A DNA stretch of 52,619 bases from Alkalimonas sp. (GTDB lineage: Bacteria > Pseudomonadota > Gammaproteobacteria > Enterobacterales > Alteromonadaceae). A model generated the notes under the pieces. That model was not told the origin of the DNA. It was given only the letters and a program-made list of their open reading frames with translations, and did not search any database. The position numbers were made by a program, and so were the translations under genes. The stretch lies in the NCBI RefSeq assembly GCF_020831925.1, contig NZ_JAFIFQ010000023.1:1-52619 (forward strand), read 5' to 3'. Positions 46,845 through 52,619 of the stretch are shown piece by piece. Numbering within the stretch: position 1 is the stretch's first letter; the number at the start of each line of letters is the position of its first letter.

Positions 46845-48048
46845 CTTTCAACGTCAGGCAGTGACTCTGCCTTATTCCAGGTTAGCTGCGAGTCTCATCG
46901 TGCTGATGGCAGGCGTGTCGGCATCAACTCATGCGCAGGAGTGGCAGTGGCATGGTTTCCTGGCTCAAGGGTTAATTCAGGCCGATAAAAGCAATTTTAT
47001 TAATCGCAGTGGCGATCCATCTTTAGCCCTAACGGAACTTGGTTTAAATGGCTCTTTACAGCTGCAACCTAACTTACGTATAGCCGGGCAGGTTGTTTAT
47101 CTGAATGGCGGCAACCGTTACCCGGATGGTCTAAAATTGGATTATCTGTTTGTCGACTGGGCCTTGGTCAATCAATTGGACTGGCGTCTTAATGCCTATC
47201 TTGGGCGTTTTAAAAATCAGCATTGGATTTATTCCAGTACCCGTGATGTTCCGTTAACCCGGCCCAGTATCGTGCTGCCTCAGTCAGTGTATTTCGATGC
47301 ATTCAGGGATATTGCCGTAAGCAGCGATGGTGTGGCATTAAAAGCGAGCGTAGATACAACTGCAGGCCACCTAGAGATGAACTGGAGCCTTGGTGCAACG
47401 CCTTTATCCGATAAACAAACCCGTTTATTGCTTGGTGAGCAGGTGCAAGGCGAGTCACGGCAAAAGTATGTGCATCAGGCCAGCTTGTTCTGGCAACCTG
47501 AACGCAGTAATTGGACGCTTGGGGTGTCTTTACTGGACTCTGAGTTTAGTTACCGTCGAGCGGCATCAGAGCCACTGCTGGATGCTGACTTTGTGGTGCA
47601 ACGCGTTATGTTAAACGCCCAGTACCTGCAAGAGCGTTGGCAGTTGGTGGCTGAGGTATTTCAAGAGCGCATGGATACCAAAGGATTCTTTGCGCCAGCT
47701 TTTGAGGTGCAGCAGTTTGGTCAGGGAGGCTATGTGCAGGCTTTGTATCAAATAAGCTCTGATTTTCGGGTCAATGCGACATTTGATTACTACGTTGCCA
47801 ATAAAGATGATCGTTGGGGCCATCAATTAATGCAAGCCAGCCAGGGCAGTATTCCAGCCTACTTTGCTTACCAACACAGCTTTAGCCTGGCAGCCAGTAA
47901 AGATTTAGCACCGCGTTTGCGTCTGCAATTGGAGCATCATTGGGTGGAAGGAACTGGCAGGCTGGCACCTGCTGTATTGCCTGATCTTACCACCAACCAA
48001 GATGCTTATTGGCAGTTATGGGCTCTGCAACTGATGTACTGGTTCTAA
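46831..48048 (+). CDS. outer-membrane porin-like protein
   Basis: About 405 residues. A signal peptide ends in THAQ, followed by alternating beta-strand segments with many aromatic residues, ending in LQLMYWF with a terminal Phe typical of outer-membrane barrels. The start is uncertain. TTG 46831 has AGGGG nine bases upstream and overlaps the PstS-like gene by 14 bases; GTG 46861 gives a shorter, also good, signal peptide. A porin specific for phosphate-like or other small anions is a guess from the neighbour. The stop is three bases before the GGDEF-EAL gene. Confidence 0.75.
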   Translation: MKYFNFQRQAVTLPYSRLAASLIVLMAGVSASTHAQEWQWHGFLAQGLIQADKSNFINRSGDPSLALTELGLNGSLQLQPNLRIAGQVVYLNGGNRYPDGLKLDYLFVDWALVNQLDWRLNAYLGRFKNQHWIYSSTRDVPLTRPSIVLPQSVYFDAFRDIAVSSDGVALKASVDTTAGHLEMNWSLGATPLSDKQTRLLLGEQVQGESRQKYVHQASLFWQPERSNWTLGVSLLDSEFSYRRAASEPLLDADFVVQRVMLNAQYLQERWQLVAEVFQERMDTKGFFAPAFEVQQFGQGGYVQALYQISSDFRVNATFDYYVANKDDRWGHQLMQASQGSIPAYFAYQHSFSLAASKDLAPRLRLQLEHHWVEGTGRLAPAVLPDLTTNQDAYWQLWALQLMYWF

Positions 48049-48051
48049 GCG

Positions 48052-50502
48052 ATGCGGCGCTTTATCAGCCTGCCATGGAAATTGCTCATTGTCATGCTGC
48101 TGGTACTTTTTGTGATGACCTTTGGTTTGACTAGCTTTTCTTTGGTGCGAGTGCAGGATGAATTCACTCAACAGCAGCAACATAAGCGTGTTCTGGGCGA
48201 GCAGCAGTTCAGTCAATACAACCAATTGATTGAAAATCAGCTAAGGATCTGGGTGGAGTCTTACGCTGAGTTAAGTCTGCTATCCAAGCACGATTCTGGG
48301 TTATTGGCTTTTAAGCAGGCACTTTCGCAGCAAATTGAAACTCTGCATTTACATTTAAATGTGGATCATGTTTGGTTGTATGCCGATGCAACTGAAGTAA
48401 TCTATCAAAGTTCTGCAGCCATTCCGGCAGCCGTGGAGACGTTGGTCCAGCAAGCTTTTAGCTTGCAGCAGCCACAAAGTGACATTTTGTGTGATCACTA
48501 CTGCGTAAAGTCACTGGCGGTACCATTATTGCTAGAAGATGGCGAAATGGCTGTGGTTGCAATGACGACAACACTGGTGGATATTCTGTTTTATCTGAAT
48601 CGTTCACTGCAGGCAGATGTTGCCATTGTCAGTCATCACAGCACTGATACGGCAAGGCCGTCCGATATACGACTGTTATCAAGCTCTAATGCTTCTTTGC
48701 TAAATGAATTGTATTACGAGCTGCCGCAGTTGCTGGATGTTGGCCGCATTGCCAGCCAGGGGCTGCGGCTACAATCGGGGCATCGACATTATTTTGCCCA
48801 TATGCAGCCGCTGGATACCCGGCACCCCAGGCAATTCCATTTAATCCTGATAGAAGATATTACCGATTATGTCCAGGCCAATCAGCGTTATCAGCAGCGA
48901 ATAATTTTAATTGCTCTACTAGCGTTTTTGTTGCTGGCGCTGCTAACTTATGCGATTACGCAACGACTCAGTGCCCGTTTGATGACATTGGCTGCGCGCT
49001 TACCGTTATTAGCTAATCGGGAGTTTAGTCGTTTTCGTCTGGATAGTGAACGCCAATCAGCCTTCTTTACCGATGAAGTAGATACACTAAATGACGCTAC
49101 GCTAAAGCTAAGCTGGCAATTGGAAGTATTGAATGAGCAAGTGGAACAGCATACACAAGAGCTGGAAAACATTGCCATGTATGATTTGCTGACCGGGCTG
49201 CCGAATCGGAACATGTTGCAGTACCAGTTAAAAAAAGCATTGGCTGCGCTAGAGGAATCCCCAGCTTTCGTTGGCCTGTTATTTTTGGATTTGGACCAGT
49301 TCAAAAAAGTAAATGACAGTCGCGGCCATGCAATTGGCGATCAATTGCTGATCGAAGCTGCAATACGATTACGTGCCTGCATCCACAGTGCCGATACAGT
49401 GTGTCGTTTTGGTGGGGATGAATTTGTTATTATTTTAACCAAGATGTCGCATGCCACTGAAACCAATAAGGTTGCTGAAACAGTTTTGGCTGCCTTTGCT
49501 GAGCCAATAATGGTTGGCGAGGAAAGTTTCCAGGTGGGCACCAGTATTGGTATCAGCCTGACTTCTGATAGCACCACACCCACCGAAGATCTGATCCGTC
49601 AGGCTGATTTGGCGATGTATCAGGCCAAAGCTAAAGGGGGCAATAGCTGGCACCATTATACGGCAGAAATGTACCAAGCTTTTGCTTATCGTTTGCAGTT
49701 GGAGACCGAAGTTCGGGTGGCGCTGGAAAAAGGTGAGTTCAGCTTAAGCCTGCAGCCGCAAATAGAAGTTGCTACTGGCCGTTTGTTTGGTTTTGAAGCC
49801 TTGTTGCGCTGGCAGCATCCTGTGCGTGGTATGGTGCCACCGGATGACTTTATAGGTGTAATTGAGAACTCACATCTTATGGTGCCACTAGGGTACTGGG
49901 TAATTGAGCGTTGCTTTGGCATTGCCCGACGCTTGGCTGATCATGGTTATACCAATCTCAAAATTGCTATTAATCTATCGGCTGATCAGTTTGTCGATCC
50001 AAACTTATGCGAGTTTTTACAGCAGCAACTGGATCGTTACCAGCTTGCAGCCAATCAATTTGAGTTGGAATTGACAGAAAGTACTTTGGTGAAAAACGTA
50101 TCTGAAACATTGGCTAGCATGCACTTGTTAAAGGCCATGGGTTTTGGGTTTTCCATTGATGATTTTGGCACCGGTTACTCTTCACTGAGCTATTTAAAAC
50201 AGATGCCGGTTGATACGATAAAAATTGATAAAAGCTTTCTGTTTGGCATGCTTGATAACCATGCCGATTACCAAATCATTACTTCCACCATCGCCATGGT
50301 GCAAAAGTTGGATTTAAGAGTGGTAGCTGAAGGGGTAGAGAGCAGCGCTCAGCTGCGGATTTTGCGGCAGCATCACTGCGATCTGGCGCAAGGATTTTAT
50401 TTTGCCAAAGCCATACCCGAACCAGAATTACTGCGATTTTTGCAAGAAAAATTCCGGGACGGCTATTGGCTCGGCAGCGGTAAAATGGACGCTAGTAGTT
50501 GA
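48052..50502 (+). CDS. GGDEF-EAL c-di-GMP cyclase/phosphodiesterase with periplasmic sensor
   Basis: An 816-residue protein with a first membrane helix (about 7-32), a periplasmic sensor (about 33-280, with the cysteine-bearing segment DILCDHYCVKS), a second helix (about 283-305) and a HAMP-like/coiled-coil stretch. The GGDEF domain (GGDEF at 454-458) lacks an RxxD inhibitory site. The EAL domain keeps E582-A-L, DDFGTGYSS (703 onward) and KIDKSF. Both catalytic motifs are intact. It is co-transcribed with the PstS-like protein and porin, which points to a ligand-sensing role of the periplasmic domain. Confidence 0.9.
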   Translation: MRRFISLPWKLLIVMLLVLFVMTFGLTSFSLVRVQDEFTQQQQHKRVLGEQQFSQYNQLIENQLRIWVESYAELSLLSKHDSGLLAFKQALSQQIETLHLHLNVDHVWLYADATEVIYQSSAAIPAAVETLVQQAFSLQQPQSDILCDHYCVKSLAVPLLLEDGEMAVVAMTTTLVDILFYLNRSLQADVAIVSHHSTDTARPSDIRLLSSSNASLLNELYYELPQLLDVGRIASQGLRLQSGHRHYFAHMQPLDTRHPRQFHLILIEDITDYVQANQRYQQRIILIALLAFLLLALLTYAITQRLSARLMTLAARLPLLANREFSRFRLDSERQSAFFTDEVDTLNDATLKLSWQLEVLNEQVEQHTQELENIAMYDLLTGLPNRNMLQYQLKKALAALEESPAFVGLLFLDLDQFKKVNDSRGHAIGDQLLIEAAIRLRACIHSADTVCRFGGDEFVIILTKMSHATETNKVAETVLAAFAEPIMVGEESFQVGTSIGISLTSDSTTPTEDLIRQADLAMYQAKAKGGNSWHHYTAEMYQAFAYRLQLETEVRVALEKGEFSLSLQPQIEVATGRLFGFEALLRWQHPVRGMVPPDDFIGVIENSHLMVPLGYWVIERCFGIARRLADHGYTNLKIAINLSADQFVDPNLCEFLQQQLDRYQLAANQFELELTESTLVKNVSETLASMHLLKAMGFGFSIDDFGTGYSSLSYLKQMPVDTIKIDKSFLFGMLDNHADYQIITSTIAMVQKLDLRVVAEGVESSAQLRILRQHHCDLAQGFYFAKAIPEPELLRFLQEKFRDGYWLGSGKMDASS

Positions 50503-50510
50503 TACCTTTG

Positions 50511-51488
50511 TTAGTCTTCATGTTCCAGTACCACTTGTTGCAAGGTCCAGTCACCTCGGTTATGGCTAGCGCTGAAATCAAGCTCAGGCCCAATTGGCAC
50601 TACCTGCGTGGGGTTAATCATCGGATGGCTAATGTAATAATGACGCTTAATATGCGACAGATCGACCGTCTCGGCGATGCCTGGTAATTGGTACAAGGAG
50701 CGCAAATAGTGACTCAGCGCTGGGTAGTCGGCAATTCGACGTTGATTGCACTTAAAGTGGCCAACATATACGGCATCAAAACGAACCAAGGTGGTAAATA
50801 ATCGCCAGTCGGCTTCGGTTAGATAATCACCTGTCAGAAAGCGTTGTTCCAGTAATAGGTGCTCCGCTTTGTCCAGCGCTTTAAACAAAGCTTCAAATGC
50901 TTCCTGATATGCCTCCTGACTGGTTGCAAAGCCAGCTTTGTAGACTCCATTGTTAATATCTTGGTACACCCAGTCATTTATAGCATCAATGGTCGATTGC
51001 AGTCTGGTCGGATAAAAGTCCAATCGGTTACCGGTCTGTTGATTAAACGCTCGGTTAAAAATGCGCACAATATCGGCGGACTCATTATTTACCAGCCGCT
51101 GCTGTTGTTTATCCCAAAGTACCGGCACGGTAACACGGCCTGTGTAATCCGGCTTGGCTTTGGTATAAAGCTGGTGCAAATACTTCGCTGCGTAGAGTGG
51201 GTCAGCGTCACCGTCGTCATTTGCAAACTCCCAGCCATGTTCCAGCATGATAGGGGACACAGCTGTCACATCAATCAAAGGTTGCAGTGCCTTTAGTTGA
51301 CGCAAAATCAAAGTTCGGTGTGCCCAAGGGCAGGCCAGTGATACATACAAATGATAGCGGCTGGCATCTGCCTGTTTCGATGGTTCTATGGTATCCCGGA
51401 AGCTGGCATCCTGGCGTTGAAACCGACCGGATGATTTCTTGGTATCGTACCAGCGATCTTGCCATTGTCCGTCCACTAACAGTCCCAT
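50511..51488 (-). CDS. glutathionyl-hydroquinone reductase (YqjG/ECM4 type)
   Basis: A 325-residue Omega/Xi-class glutathione transferase. The catalytic motif CPWAH has the nucleophile C53, and an extended N-terminus and the helical C-terminal domain (from about 165) complete the fold. The family reduces glutathionyl-hydroquinones. The start has a very strong ribosome site (AAAGGAGGA). It converges on the GGDEF-EAL gene with an eight-base gap. Confidence 0.92.
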   Translation of the reverse strand: MGLLVDGQWQDRWYDTKKSSGRFQRQDASFRDTIEPSKQADASRYHLYVSLACPWAHRTLILRQLKALQPLIDVTAVSPIMLEHGWEFANDDGDADPLYAAKYLHQLYTKAKPDYTGRVTVPVLWDKQQQRLVNNESADIVRIFNRAFNQQTGNRLDFYPTRLQSTIDAINDWVYQDINNGVYKAGFATSQEAYQEAFEALFKALDKAEHLLLEQRFLTGDYLTEADWRLFTTLVRFDAVYVGHFKCNQRRIADYPALSHYLRSLYQLPGIAETVDLSHIKRHYYISHPMINPTQVVPIGPELDFSASHNRGDWTLQQVVLEHED

Positions 51489-51832
51489 GCATTCCTCCTT
51501 TGTTCAACTTGGCGGTCACTATAACAAAGGAAAAAGCGAACAATAAGCGGCAAAAATAAACTTGATCATTCGATTATTTGAATGCTTTTGGTTGGCTATG
51601 GTTGCTATTTGGCATCTTCATCGTGAACTGGCTGCACACTCATCGGTTAATGTTCTGCATTTTAACTTTTTTGTTTTTATTTTTTTATTTTAATTTGATT
51701 TAATTTTTTTGTGTCTCATAATTGGTGATGAATTAACTTTTTGTTTGCATATTCATTTGGGGCGGTTCTCTGTTTGGCCATGAGACTGCTTTTAACCGAT
51801 TTTTACTTCACAAAAGTGAGCTAGGAGCACAG
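51489..51832. promoter_or_regulatory. extremely T-rich spacer upstream of the RHS-like gene
   Basis: A 344-base non-coding stretch. From about 51655 to 51745 the plus strand is almost entirely T with some A (runs such as TTTTTTGTTTTTATTTTTTT). That base composition is quite unlike the rest of the window. It probably contains the promoter of the following gene and a site for H-NS-like silencing. No gene or terminator is seen. Confidence 0.5.
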
Positions 51833-52597
51833 ATGTCATTTTTACTCTGTAGGAAATCGTTAAAGTACGCGTCATTATGTCTTATTTCATTATGCAGCTT
51901 CACAATTAATTCAGAAGGGTTAGTCGATAACGGACATTATAATACTGATTTAATTGATTTTATTGTGGTATCAGATGATGAGAAGGAGAGAGAATGGCAG
52001 CGACAGCAATTTTCAGAGAGTGGGCAAGAATTTCTTGGTAGAAATGTATTGCAGCAACTAGCCATCCAATATGACATTAGTGCCGAAACCACAGGCCTTA
52101 TGGGGGAGCAAATTGATCTTAGTTCTGGATCACTGAGCTTTTTGCAAGTAGATATTGATATCCCAGGTAACTTTCCTATCCCAGTCAGATTAGCCCGAAG
52201 TTTTGGTGGGCCTGACCGATGGTTCAGCGCAAACCGGTTTTTTGGAAACTGGAATCTGGATTTAGCCTATATCAGTACCACTATGGCCAGCGCAGATAAT
52301 ATATTTTTTACCGGTAGCTGGGCTCAAAATAAAGCGTGCACAGGTTCATTGAATCCACAGACTCAACTGGCTAAAGGTGGAGCTGTATTGGATGTTAATG
52401 ATTATTGGAATGCTGACACCGTGTATATACCGGGGCATGGTAGTACTACTCTGCTCACTAGTGCGGCAGCAACACGAAGTACAAAAAATAATTGGAAAGT
52501 TAGTTGTTTCAATTCAACTCATGGGTATGAAGGGTTTCGTGTTACGACGCCCGATGGTCTGACGTATCTGAGGTATCCCCACAAATGGGCTAGTTAA
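51833..52597 (+). CDS. RHS/YD-repeat protein N-terminal part, probably truncated
   Basis: A 254-residue exported protein (signal peptide about 1-27) with an N-terminal RHS-type domain. GEQIDLSSGSLSFLQVDIDI and PVRLARSFGG, followed by WNLDLAYIS, are typical of the leader of large RHS/YD-repeat proteins (often over 1000 residues). The reading ends at TAA 52597 soon after the usual TPDGLTY motif. It therefore looks like a remnant or split of a longer protein rather than a complete one. It is more AT-rich than its neighbours. RBS AGGAG lies eight bases upstream. Confidence 0.7.
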   Translation: MSFLLCRKSLKYASLCLISLCSFTINSEGLVDNGHYNTDLIDFIVVSDDEKEREWQRQQFSESGQEFLGRNVLQQLAIQYDISAETTGLMGEQIDLSSGSLSFLQVDIDIPGNFPIPVRLARSFGGPDRWFSANRFFGNWNLDLAYISTTMASADNIFFTGSWAQNKACTGSLNPQTQLAKGGAVLDVNDYWNADTVYIPGHGSTTLLTSAAATRSTKNNWKVSCFNSTHGYEGFRVTTPDGLTYLRYPHKWAS

Positions 52598-52619
52598 AAC
52601 AAAAAGTTAGGCGAGAAGG

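Noticed and set aside
52606-52612. GTTAGGC, a match to the integron attC R' core (GTTRRRY)
   Set aside because: Only seven bases, no paired RYYYAAC site at the right distance, no integrase; the window ends seven bases later, so it cannot be tested.
1-52619. CRISPR arrays, tRNA or rRNA genes, transposases, phage genes
   Set aside because: Looked for repeated spacers, cloverleaf and rRNA signatures and mobile-element proteins; none was seen.

Overview
The window reads as an ordinary chromosomal stretch of a gammaproteobacterium of the Alteromonadales type. The gene set (TonB-dependent receptors, an Aga-type amino-sugar locus as described in Shewanella, ExeM-like nuclease, CmoAB, FadE, RraB, many GGDEF proteins) and balanced GC fit a Rheinheimera/Alishewanella/Shewanella-like bacterium. 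That placement is inferred from gene content and was not tested. I found no rRNA, tRNA, CRISPR array, prophage, transposase or complete insertion sequence.

Layout. 1-1.3 kb: a persulfide-dioxygenase-like metallo-hydrolase converging on a small DksA/TraR zinc-finger protein. 1.3-5.6 kb (minus): a three-gene MacB/LolD-type ABC export system (ATPase, FtsX-type permease, HlyD adaptor). 5.8-17.0 kb: an N-acetylgalactosamine (GalNAc) locus. A TonB-dependent receptor is divergent from agaR (DeoR family), a Tat-exported GH109 alpha-N-acetylgalactosaminidase, agaZ, agaS, a ROK kinase (agaK), a NagA-type deacetylase (agaAII) and an MFS sugar permease. The receptor would bring glycans through the outer membrane, GH109 would release GalNAc in the periplasm, the permease would take it in, and AgaK, deacetylase and AgaS would convert it to tagatose-6-phosphate. 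No catalytic class II aldolase subunit (AgaY/KbaY) is present here. An intrinsic terminator splits the operon between GH109 and agaZ.

17-27 kb: a hybrid sensor kinase, a large secreted ExeM/NucH-type nuclease, FadE with a FadR-like operator, and a class II glutamine amidotransferase. 27-30 kb (minus): purM-purN followed by a DUF3108 protein whose signal-peptide codons contain the purN terminator. 30-37 kb (minus): a TPR-GGDEF protein, a GNAT-nitrilase fusion, a small membrane protein, cmoA, cmoB, a LysR regulator and small unknowns.

37-46 kb: a DCC-family protein, a divergent Nramp homologue lacking the canonical metal ligands, a SemiSWEET-like protein, RraB, a probable cytochrome b562, a HAD phosphatase, a membrane diguanylate cyclase, an unusual 1016-residue class A penicillin-binding protein and ferrochelatase. 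46.4-50.5 kb: a compact operon joining a half-length PstS-like protein, an outer-membrane porin and a GGDEF-EAL protein. This is the best candidate here for a little-described sensory module. 50.5-52.6 kb: a glutathionyl-hydroquinone reductase, a very T-rich spacer, and a short RHS/YD-type leader protein that looks truncated or part of a mobile polymorphic locus.
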